The notes under the pieces: generated by a model
Told to the model about the DNA's origin: nothing
The model's input: the letters and a program-made list of their open reading frames with translations, nothing else
Database searches by the model: none
Program-made: the position numbers and the translations under genes
From: an uncultured Agathobacter sp.
GTDB lineage: Bacteria > Bacillota > Clostridia > Lachnospirales > Lachnospiraceae
DNA: 64,000 nucleotides
Assembly (NCBI GenBank): GCA_945910395.1
Contig: CAMDYX010000002.1
Span: 1-64,000 of the forward strand
Reading direction: 5' to 3'
Shown here: piece by piece, positions 1 to 8,144 of the stretch
Layout of the letters: each line of letters begins with the position of its first letter
Numbering within the stretch: position 1 is the first letter of the stretch

Positions 1-94
1 TCGCAATAAATTGCTCATTAAGTGCCGACGCTTTTTAAACGTTCTGATTCCAATATGCAAATTCATTCTTAGGAGTTCTTTTACGAAATGGGAG
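1..94. repeat. long-hairpin intergenic repeat (family 1), copy A, truncated by window start
   Basis: tcgcaataaattgctcattaagtgccgacgctttttaaacgttctgattccaatatgcaaattcattcttagga...gaaatgggag. Confidence 0.85.
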
Positions 95-276
95 TTTTAA
101 TATGAACCTCTTGAGTAACATCATATGCTCTTTTTTGTGGAATACAAGAAATGAAACTGATCTGTTTTGGTAATTTAGCGACTTTTTATTTTTCAAATGT
201 GCTATAATACAGTTAAAATATGAAAATCGGCATTGTAAATCGGCGTACAATCCAAAAGAAGATAAGAGGTGCCTTT

Positions 277-1122
277 ATGAATGAGTCCATTGGTTTTATC
301 TTACCCTCCACAACACTTCCCACCATATCTGATGCGGATATGGCGCATATCCGCCCGCCTTACGTTCACTTTAAAAGGCAGTCCGAGGAATACATTTTAT
401 ACGTGATTCGCTCCGGTGAACTTTATCTTACCGAGGGGAACACCGAATATACGCTAAAAGAAAATGACGTTCTGCTGTTAGACCCCAGCCATGTGCATTT
501 CGGAAGGAAATCCAGCAAATGCCAGTTTTACTATGTCCATTTTCATTGGAGCAACGCACTTGCGACCTGTTCTTTTGACAAGCCCTCCGGTGAGGTTTCC
601 AATGCGTGTGTCTTTCCAAAGTTCTATCACCTGACATCCCATGAGCAGATTGCCCGGATTCTTCCCCTTCTAAAGCAGCTGGTGGAAAGCTTTCGTAGCA
701 GAAATGATTACGCAAAGACAATAGCCTCATCTATTCTTGTCCAGCTTTTGTTTGAAATTTCCTGGGATTTTTCCAAGGGTGTGGCGCTTTCCGATGCCTT
801 AGTTCCCTTCAAAGTACAGGCTACCCTAAACGATCTGAAGGGTTATCTGGAGCAGAACTATGAATCGGAAATAACCGGAGATATGCTCTCGGATTTGTAT
901 CATTATCATTTTGACTATCTTAACCGTGAATATAAAAAATGGACAGGAGAAACGATTTTCTCCTGTCTCAAAAGAATCCGAATGGAACGGGCCAAACAGC
1001 TTCTTTCCACCGGCTATTACTCCGTGGAGGAGGTTGCCCGCAAAACCGGATATAAGGATACTTCCTATTTTTCCAAAGTATTTTCCGCTGCTACCGGAGT
1101 TACACCGGGTCGATGGGTCTAG
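277..1122 (+). CDS. AraC family transcriptional regulator (cupin sensor + HTH)
   Basis: C-terminal double HTH (YYSVEEVARKTGYKDTSYFSKVFSAATGVTPGRW); ATG at 277 follows AGAGGT RBS, so the ORF start at 220 is probably too long. Confidence 0.9.
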   Translation: MNESIGFILPSTTLPTISDADMAHIRPPYVHFKRQSEEYILYVIRSGELYLTEGNTEYTLKENDVLLLDPSHVHFGRKSSKCQFYYVHFHWSNALATCSFDKPSGEVSNACVFPKFYHLTSHEQIARILPLLKQLVESFRSRNDYAKTIASSILVQLLFEISWDFSKGVALSDALVPFKVQATLNDLKGYLEQNYESEITGDMLSDLYHYHFDYLNREYKKWTGETIFSCLKRIRMERAKQLLSTGYYSVEEVARKTGYKDTSYFSKVFSAATGVTPGRWV

Positions 1123-1147
1123 CAGGTTTCACGCGCCTGCCAGAGGC

Positions 1148-2269
1148 TTACCAGATTGGTAGCTCCTTGCCCATCAGCTTCCAGATTGCCTCGATAAAAT
1201 AGTAGTCTCCGTAAATGATGGTAAATTCATGCTCCTTATCATGGTAGGCTGCCGTACATTTTTCCAACAGCTGGTCCGCATTTTCATCCCAGTTTACCCG
1301 ACAATCATAAAGGGCTTTTAATAATTGAAGTGCTGCCTCTTTATACTTATCCCCGGCTTCTTTCAGATGCCCTGCGATTTCAAGTAGCCCGCAGGCTGCG
1401 ATTGCAGCGGCGGTGGAATCCTCATAGGCTGGTTCCTTTGGCTGGCAGAAATCCACAGGAATGAGTCCGCTTTGCGGGATGCAGGAAATAAAATAGTCTG
1501 CCACTTTTACCGCTGTATCCAGATAACGCTTCTCCTTTGTGTGACGGAAGCTAAGGGCAAAACCATAGATTGCCCAGGCCTGTCCTCTCGTCCAGGAAGA
1601 GCCATGGCCATAGCCCTGTCCTCCAAGGGAGTGCAGGTATTCTCCTGTATAGGGGTCAAATTCAATAATATGCTTTACGGAGCCATCCTCTCTCACAAAG
1701 TTTTTTGCAGCGGTATCTCCGTGGCGCATTGCGATCTGCGCGTATCTTGGATCATGAAGCTCCTCACTGGCCCAATACAGAAGCGGTAGGTTCATCATAC
1801 AGTCGATGATTGCCCGTCCGGCAAAGGAGCCATCCTCGTTTCCGTCCCAGTTATTCCAGGCACGGATAAAATTCCCCACCGGATTAAATCTTCCCGCAAG
1901 ATTGTCTGCTGCAAGAAGTCCCCTGTTTCTTGCCTGCTTATCCCCCTCCAGGCGATAGTGGGCTACCGCCGTGGGAAGCCATTTAAATCCGCTGTCATGG
2001 TCCATTCCCTGATGGCTTAAAAGATTTTCATCCAGCTTTTCTTCATTTGAAATCGCGATTTCTTTAAATAAATCCTCCTTTGTTGCGGCATAAAGCTGCC
2101 ACATCATTCCGCCCCAGAACCCATTGGTCCACCAGCAGATATCCTCTGTGTGATCATCAAAAACATTCTCTTTTGTAGTGTAGGGAATCTTACCCCGGCT
2201 TCTTTTGGCAACTACACGTTCTTTTTCAATGATCTTTTCATATGCATCCTTAATCCAGTTCTGTTCCAT
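1148..2269 (-). CDS. GH88 family unsaturated glucuronyl hydrolase
   Basis: GH88-like motifs (ICWWTNGFWGGMMWQLY, HDSGFKW, GHGSSWTRGQAWAIYGFALS, EDSTAAAIAACGLLEI). Confidence 0.85.
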   Translation of the reverse strand: MEQNWIKDAYEKIIEKERVVAKRSRGKIPYTTKENVFDDHTEDICWWTNGFWGGMMWQLYAATKEDLFKEIAISNEEKLDENLLSHQGMDHDSGFKWLPTAVAHYRLEGDKQARNRGLLAADNLAGRFNPVGNFIRAWNNWDGNEDGSFAGRAIIDCMMNLPLLYWASEELHDPRYAQIAMRHGDTAAKNFVREDGSVKHIIEFDPYTGEYLHSLGGQGYGHGSSWTRGQAWAIYGFALSFRHTKEKRYLDTAVKVADYFISCIPQSGLIPVDFCQPKEPAYEDSTAAAIAACGLLEIAGHLKEAGDKYKEAALQLLKALYDCRVNWDENADQLLEKCTAAYHDKEHEFTIIYGDYYFIEAIWKLMGKELPIW

Positions 2270-2310
2270 ATTCTTTCCCCTTTATTTCAACTAATATAGT
2301 CCCATTTCGG

Positions 2311-2582
2311 AATTGTATCATTTCGCCGGTTGATTTTCTTCCAGTACCTAAAATCTATGAAAAAAGCGGCATTTTAAGCGTTTTTTATGGTCGATTGTAT
2401 GTTTTCGCTGGATCACTTTTAGCCTGTACCTAAGAAATTGCAAATATTAGGTATACCGCGAAGTCCACTCCTCAAAATAATACAATTCCCAGGAAAAATC
2501 CGCAATTTGTAGCTGTTTTTCAAGGATTTTAGGTATACGACAGTTCTAGCACCTCAAATCTTGCCAAATTCCATAATTCTGA
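2311..2582. repeat. 272-bp dyad-symmetric repeat (family 2), copy 1
   Basis: Aligns without gaps to 50929-51200 with 12 mismatches by eye. Confidence 0.92.
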
Positions 2583-2627
2583 TCCAGGTATGTCTCAAAT
2601 CAACTTAAGTCTCACTTTTCCAAATAT

Positions 2628-2804
2628 CCCATTTCTGAATTATGTTCCTAAGAATGAATTTTGCTATTTGAATCAGAACGTTTAAAAAGCGTCGGCACTT
2701 AATGAGCAATTTATTGCGAATTTAGTACCGCTACGCTTTTTACAAACGAGAGTGGGTTCTGATTCAAATATGCAAATTCATTCCGATACACAATGCAAAA
2801 TGGG
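2628..2804. repeat. long-hairpin intergenic repeat (family 1), copy B
   Basis: Terminal inverted repeats CCCATTTCTGAATTATGTTCCTAAGAATGAATTTTGC / GCAAATTCATTCCGATACACAATGCAAAATGGGA; internal AAAAAGCGTCGGCACT / AGTACCGCTACGCTTTTT. Confidence 0.92.
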
Positions 2805-2806
2805 AG

Positions 2807-4867
2807 TTAATATACCATTACATGTCCTACTTCCGTATCCTCTTTTTTATCGAATACAATTACATTTCCAAATCCGATACAGTCATCGCATACCACAAGA
2901 TCGGTGGGAGAATTTACCTCCTGATGACAGAAGATGACCACATATTCTTCTCCATCTGCGGTGATCTTTACCCCCTCCGCCATATGCTTTGGATAGTCCG
3001 TATGCTTTAGCGCAGAGGAAACCGGCAGTTTTTCACAGGCAAAGGCTTTTTTCTGATTCTTATCTCCTGTTTCAATGACAAGCAGGTTCGAGGCAAAGCC
3101 ATCCCCCTCCCAGTCCACACGAAGGGTCTTATTCTCTTCCTCCTCGTTGTATCTTCTGGACATATGTGTATCCAGAAGTGTTATTGACTCTGTCTTACTT
3201 AAATCATACAGATTCGCATAGGCTTCCTGTCCTTCAAAGGCCACTGTCACATCCCCAGAGGCTCCCTGCTCCTTTGTGGAGGCGCTTTTAAGGGTCACCT
3301 TTCCCTTACTGTCAAAGTGATAATAGGACTGATAGCTGTGGGAACCGGTTCCGTAGCACTCATCCATAATGACATAAATATCCGGTCGGATGTACACAAT
3401 CTTTCGATTTACGAACACGCCCCGATCCATATAGCCCAGGTGCCCGGCCTGCACGAACTCAAATTTGCCATCCAGCTTAAACTGCTGCTTGATGGGCTGG
3501 GACAGCTTACTGCATTCCCAGGAGTCCTTACAGATGGTAAAAAGCTCATGGTCCACGGTGATGGTGTTATGAGCCATGGGGTCCTTATATTCTCTGCGCT
3601 TCTCATTATATACATAGGTATACCTTCCGGAATCCACCAGCACATCCTCGCCTTTTGCCACAAGATCAAAATGAAGCTGATCCGAATGGCCATGCCCCGC
3701 ACCGATGGTTCCGCAGTGAAAATGCATCAGATTTGCCCTTCTGCTCCAATCCGAGCGGAAATAGTGGTTGCCCGTATCCGAAAGGGTTGCTGAGGTAAAC
3801 TTTGGTTCTTCCGCTGCCAGTTCTTCGTATGCTTTGATTCCGTCTGCCCCATAATCCCATACGGTCTCATAGTCCGGTGTCCTGCTTGCTCCAAATTTGA
3901 ATACCGGGTCTAAAAATGTACATGCGGCACGGCACAAAAACTGTCCGATGTCCATATCGTCACTATCCCCCATCATAAATTCGTGATGGTCCGGTTTCTG
4001 CCAGATGACATTTGCCATTGACATCCTTCTCGTTGTTTCATAAAGCGCCTTGGGAACCGGAATGTCATTTCTTTCTGCAATGAGAATCACATCCAAAAGA
4101 TCTTTCAGTACCTCGTTGTGATAGCTTGGTGACTGCTCCCATTCCACACCATCCGGCATAATCGCCATCCGGCATAGCTTTTCCAGATGACCTAATGCAA
4201 CCTCTATGTAATGAGCAGATTTTTCGCTCTTTGGTAAGCTTGTTGCAAACATAAAGAGACCGTGATTTTCAATCACGCCCCAATTGCTGATCAGACGATA
4301 GGGTGAATGCATTGCCATAATGTACTCACAATGCCTGTGAAGACACTCCTCATATAGCTTTAGCACTTCCTCTGTCACATAGGGACTGTCTAAAAAGTAG
4401 TAAAATGCCTTTGTCCAGTATTCTCCCCGAAATCCCGCTTCCAATATTCTCCAGGTAGTTCCCATGCGGTGCTTTGTCTCTTCATCCCCGAAGCGAAATG
4501 GATTTCTTTTGATCCAGTCCATGAGCATATCCACATAGCATCTGGCGTATTTTTCATCCCCTGTCAGCTGATATGCCTGACCAAGGGTAATAAAGCACCT
4601 GTGTCTGTTGAATTGATAGACATACTCCTGGTCCACCCCCGGCTTGTATTCCCAGTCGATTTGCTCTCCATATTCGATGGGTGTTCCAAGATGATCCAGG
4701 TCGTTTTCTGTGTTGAATAAAAACTTATGCTCACAGAACATATCTGCATAAGGGATTACGGCAGAAACAATCTTTGGAAAATGCTTTTTACAATATTCGG
4801 CTGTGGCTTTCATATCATCTGCAAAATGATGTGCATATCCGCGTTCTAGGTATTCCTTCTTTGTCAT
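2807..4867 (-). CDS. heparinase II/III family protein (alginate-lyase-like N-domain)
   Basis: N-terminal helical domain followed by FHCGTIGAGHGHSDQLHFDLVAKGEDVLVDSGRYTY typical of heparinase II/III; no signal peptide. Confidence 0.85.
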   Translation of the reverse strand: MTKKEYLERGYAHHFADDMKATAEYCKKHFPKIVSAVIPYADMFCEHKFLFNTENDLDHLGTPIEYGEQIDWEYKPGVDQEYVYQFNRHRCFITLGQAYQLTGDEKYARCYVDMLMDWIKRNPFRFGDEETKHRMGTTWRILEAGFRGEYWTKAFYYFLDSPYVTEEVLKLYEECLHRHCEYIMAMHSPYRLISNWGVIENHGLFMFATSLPKSEKSAHYIEVALGHLEKLCRMAIMPDGVEWEQSPSYHNEVLKDLLDVILIAERNDIPVPKALYETTRRMSMANVIWQKPDHHEFMMGDSDDMDIGQFLCRAACTFLDPVFKFGASRTPDYETVWDYGADGIKAYEELAAEEPKFTSATLSDTGNHYFRSDWSRRANLMHFHCGTIGAGHGHSDQLHFDLVAKGEDVLVDSGRYTYVYNEKRREYKDPMAHNTITVDHELFTICKDSWECSKLSQPIKQQFKLDGKFEFVQAGHLGYMDRGVFVNRKIVYIRPDIYVIMDECYGTGSHSYQSYYHFDSKGKVTLKSASTKEQGASGDVTVAFEGQEAYANLYDLSKTESITLLDTHMSRRYNEEEENKTLRVDWEGDGFASNLLVIETGDKNQKKAFACEKLPVSSALKHTDYPKHMAEGVKITADGEEYVVIFCHQEVNSPTDLVVCDDCIGFGNVIVFDKKEDTEVGHVMVY

Positions 4868-5649
4868 ATGATATCCCTTCCAAAAACCTGTAATTGGGTA
4901 AGCGCCGGAAATGGCGAAGGCTCCTCAGACTTTATAAGGTCTTTTAGCTCCAGCCATTCAATCTTTTTTTCCGCAAACGTGATTTCCTGTCCCTGATCGG
5001 TTTTTATAAGTTCACATTTCATCTGCGTTCCATCGGAAAAAGCAACCGTAAGCTGCTTCCACCAATTATCATGGGGGAAATCCGCGCGCTCATAGATTAC
5101 CAGTTTATCAACCAAAACATTTCTTCCGAAATCTAAGCGAAAGCAGGCATCCTCCCTTCGATTGATTCCCCAGGAAGCATATGGCCATTCTCCATGGGCA
5201 TGGTTTTCTGTAATTCCATCGATGGCATTGCGCGCTGCAAATACCGCTTCCCCTCTGGTTTCAACATTCGCACTGGCATGTGGATAAGTACTGTCATTTT
5301 CATGGCTGTCGTTTACGTTTACTGCCAGATTCCGGTATTGTCCGATTTCTTCTTTTGTTGCATACCTTGCATACAAATAATGCCGGTTTCCGGAAAAAGC
5401 ATTTGGCGCATAGCTGATATGTTTTTCTCCAAATGGCACATGGAAATACAAATTTCCCTCCATATAAAGGAGGGACGAGCCTAAACACTCGTCCACCTGT
5501 ACCCATACATATGCTCCTTTTTCTGCCTGTTCCAAAACGATAAAATCGCCCTCCTCATAAGCATAGGTGCTTACAAGTCCAACCTCACGTTCTCCGTGAG
5601 CGACCATTTTGGTATCTCCGTTTTTACTCTGTATTTTCCAGGTCAGCAT
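4864..5649 (-). CDS. F5/8 type C (discoidin)-like carbohydrate-binding protein, stand-alone
   Basis: C-terminal segment with NAIDGITENHAHGEWPYASWGINRREDACFRLDFGRNVLVDKLVIYERADFPHDNWWKQLTVAFSDG resembles F5/8C fold; ATGA overlap with downstream lyase gene. Confidence 0.6.
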   Translation of the reverse strand: MLTWKIQSKNGDTKMVAHGEREVGLVSTYAYEEGDFIVLEQAEKGAYVWVQVDECLGSSLLYMEGNLYFHVPFGEKHISYAPNAFSGNRHYLYARYATKEEIGQYRNLAVNVNDSHENDSTYPHASANVETRGEAVFAARNAIDGITENHAHGEWPYASWGINRREDACFRLDFGRNVLVDKLVIYERADFPHDNWWKQLTVAFSDGTQMKCELIKTDQGQEITFAEKKIEWLELKDLIKSEEPSPFPALTQLQVFGRDII

Positions 5650-5657
5650 ATTTTCTC

Positions 5658-7403
5658 CTAGCCGATGTCCGGCTCATCCTTTAAACTAATATGGTCACTT
5701 ACTTTTCCGTCCGTCTCAAAGAGAATAATTTCATTTCTTCCGGTCTTTAAGAGGGGAGCCGGGATATACAGACGCTTCTGCGGTCCAATCTCCCAGTATC
5801 TTCCCAGATTAAAGCCATTTAAAAATGCACAGCCCTTTCCCCAGCCTTCAAAATCGAGGAAGGTATCTGCTTTTTCTTCCACATCAAAACTAAATCGATA
5901 GAACCCCGGGACGCCTTCCTTATATTCCTTGGAAAAATCAATTTTTTCCACATTATCCAGAGGAAGTGTGTAAATCTGCCAATGATTATGCATGTGTCCA
6001 TTGATCTGCACACATTGGTCAATTCCTTTTCTCTGATGCTCCAGGTGCGGACCAAAATTCACACGTCCCATGTTCTCTACAAGTATATCAAAATCTGCAC
6101 CTTTTTCAATCGGTAAATCCAGCTTTACCGGAGATAAAAGCTGTCTGTCATACAGAACCGCCACCGGCTTATGATCCACAAAAATATTGGCACGGTCATT
6201 GGCTCCCCAAAGACGAAGCTCATCCACCTTTGTTTCCGTATCTAAAGTAGAATGATACAGTATATATCCGTAGTACTGACCCAACCGCTCCATGGAAACC
6301 GGATAGATGCTTTCTTGCGGAGCGGAAATATCTGTGAGTACAGAGCTTAAGCTGACTTTATCTTCCACCTGCAGGGTTCCGTAGGCTTTACGCTTAATTT
6401 CTGTCGTAAAAGTCACCTCCGGAATACTGCGGTATTTTGCCACTACTTCCTTGTATCTTCTGTACTTCTCGGTAATCTGTCCATCCTCGGTAAGAACGGC
6501 ATCATAGTCATAGGAGGTAACATCCGGTGTCAGCTCATCATAATAATTCGAGCCATTCATAAATCCGAAGTTCGTACCACCCTCAAACATGTAAATGTTT
6601 ACATGTCCCAGCTCCAGCATTTTGTCCAGATCTGCGGTGCTCTCCTCCAGATTTCCGGTCATATGTCCGCCATTTCCCCAGTGGTCGAACCATCCGACCC
6701 AGAATTCCGCACACATCAGCGGACCATTCTTTACATACTTTTTTAATACCTCAAAGCGCTCCGTTGTCCTTGATCCGAAGTTTCCGGTAGGCAAAACATC
6801 CGGCAGGCATCCTGCATTTAAGCTTTCCTCAAAAGGCCCGTCTGAAGTAATCATCGGAACAACCACGCCCCGGTCCTCCATCATTTTCTTCAGATGACCA
6901 AGGTATTCCTTGTCATTGGCATAATATCCATATTCATTTTCAATCTGCATCACGATAATCGGACCGCCATGATCTACCTGAAGCGGTACCAGTTTTTTCA
7001 TGAGCACATCATAGTATTCTTCCACATGCTTTAAGAACGGTGGATAGGAGATTCGATACTTCATTCCATCCTCCGCCAAAAGCCATGCCGGAAGTCCGCC
7101 GAATTCCCATTCTGCGCAGATGTACGGTGACGGACGAATAATGACATATAATCCCAGCTGCTGCGCCATTCGGATAAACCGCTCTACATCAAGCATGCCC
7201 TCAAACACAAACTGTCCCTTTCTAGGCTCATGCATGTTCCATGGAATATACGTCTCCACTGTATTGCAGCCCATAGCCTTCAGTTTTTCCAATCGATCCT
7301 GCCAATACTCCGGTACTGTACGAAAATAATGTATGGCCCCGGAAATAATCTGGTATGGCTCTCCATTCAAATAAAATGTGTCTCGAATTTCAAATTTGCC
7401 CAT
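5658..7403 (-). CDS. GH35 beta-galactosidase
   Basis: GAIHYFRTVPEYWQDRLEKLKAMGCNTVETYIPWNMHEPRKGQF, GGPIIVMQIENEYG, CAEFWVGWFDHWG. Confidence 0.95.
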   Translation of the reverse strand: MGKFEIRDTFYLNGEPYQIISGAIHYFRTVPEYWQDRLEKLKAMGCNTVETYIPWNMHEPRKGQFVFEGMLDVERFIRMAQQLGLYVIIRPSPYICAEWEFGGLPAWLLAEDGMKYRISYPPFLKHVEEYYDVLMKKLVPLQVDHGGPIIVMQIENEYGYYANDKEYLGHLKKMMEDRGVVVPMITSDGPFEESLNAGCLPDVLPTGNFGSRTTERFEVLKKYVKNGPLMCAEFWVGWFDHWGNGGHMTGNLEESTADLDKMLELGHVNIYMFEGGTNFGFMNGSNYYDELTPDVTSYDYDAVLTEDGQITEKYRRYKEVVAKYRSIPEVTFTTEIKRKAYGTLQVEDKVSLSSVLTDISAPQESIYPVSMERLGQYYGYILYHSTLDTETKVDELRLWGANDRANIFVDHKPVAVLYDRQLLSPVKLDLPIEKGADFDILVENMGRVNFGPHLEHQRKGIDQCVQINGHMHNHWQIYTLPLDNVEKIDFSKEYKEGVPGFYRFSFDVEEKADTFLDFEGWGKGCAFLNGFNLGRYWEIGPQKRLYIPAPLLKTGRNEIILFETDGKVSDHISLKDEPDIG

Positions 7404-7410
7404 CTGTGCT

Positions 7411-8103
7411 TTATTCTCCCCAATAAATATATGTTACAAAATCCTCCGCCCTGTCTAACCGCTTGCTGTTTGATATAAAAACAAGATAACAGTCCTTTGG
7501 CGAAAGCTGATATTCCTTTACCAGATAGCTGTCCGTAATCCGAATCGCCGCAGGATACTCCTCCATGGTCTCATCATGCTGCGCGCACTCAATATAATCC
7601 GACAGCTCCTCCATCAGTTCTTCGGAAAGACAGGTCGTAAGATCCGCATAGGTATCCCCCGGCTCTAAATTTTCCAACGCCTCTTTGGACACAATCATAT
7701 AGTCCAGCTCCTGGGCTGCCATAAGGGACATCAGCTTTACGCGGTTTGCATACATGTACTGGTCCAGATTTTCCTCATCCACACTGATATTAATGGCAGT
7801 ATTTAAGTAGACCTTTCGGTACTTACCTGTTCCAAGATGATTAAGGTACCCTTCTCCCAGATAATTTTCTCCCTCCGTTGAGATGTAAGTATTTACCAAC
7901 GCACCCTCAAACAAATTCTCGGTTTTTTTACTTTTGATAATACTTGATGTAATGCTTACAATTGCTACAATAGCCAAAATAATCGCAATGACCCATTTTA
8001 AATAATAGGTCTTAAAATAAGACCATCGCTTTTTTGCATCCATCTTTGCCCATTTTTCTTTTTCGATCTTTACGCCTTCCTTAAATCCGATTCCATCCGG
8101 CAT
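7411..8103 (-). CDS. hypothetical single-pass membrane protein
   Basis: TM segment YLKWVIAIILAIVAIVSITSSII followed by an extracytoplasmic-looking domain; embedded in GH35/GH2 operon. Confidence 0.65.
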   Translation of the reverse strand: MPDGIGFKEGVKIEKEKWAKMDAKKRWSYFKTYYLKWVIAIILAIVAIVSITSSIIKSKKTENLFEGALVNTYISTEGENYLGEGYLNHLGTGKYRKVYLNTAINISVDEENLDQYMYANRVKLMSLMAAQELDYMIVSKEALENLEPGDTYADLTTCLSEELMEELSDYIECAQHDETMEEYPAAIRITDSYLVKEYQLSPKDCYLVFISNSKRLDRAEDFVTYIYWGE

Positions 8104-8144
8104 ACCGCAACTTCCTTTCTCTTATGAGCCTCCTACTACAGTTC

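Noticed and set aside
3317-3793. 158-aa + strand ORF opposite the heparinase-like gene
   Set aside because: Antisense to the conserved catalytic region; shadow ORF.
2807-4867. Specific assignment as heparinase, alginate lyase or hyaluronan lyase
   Set aside because: Only the heparinase II/III superfamily is supportable; substrate cannot be read from sequence.
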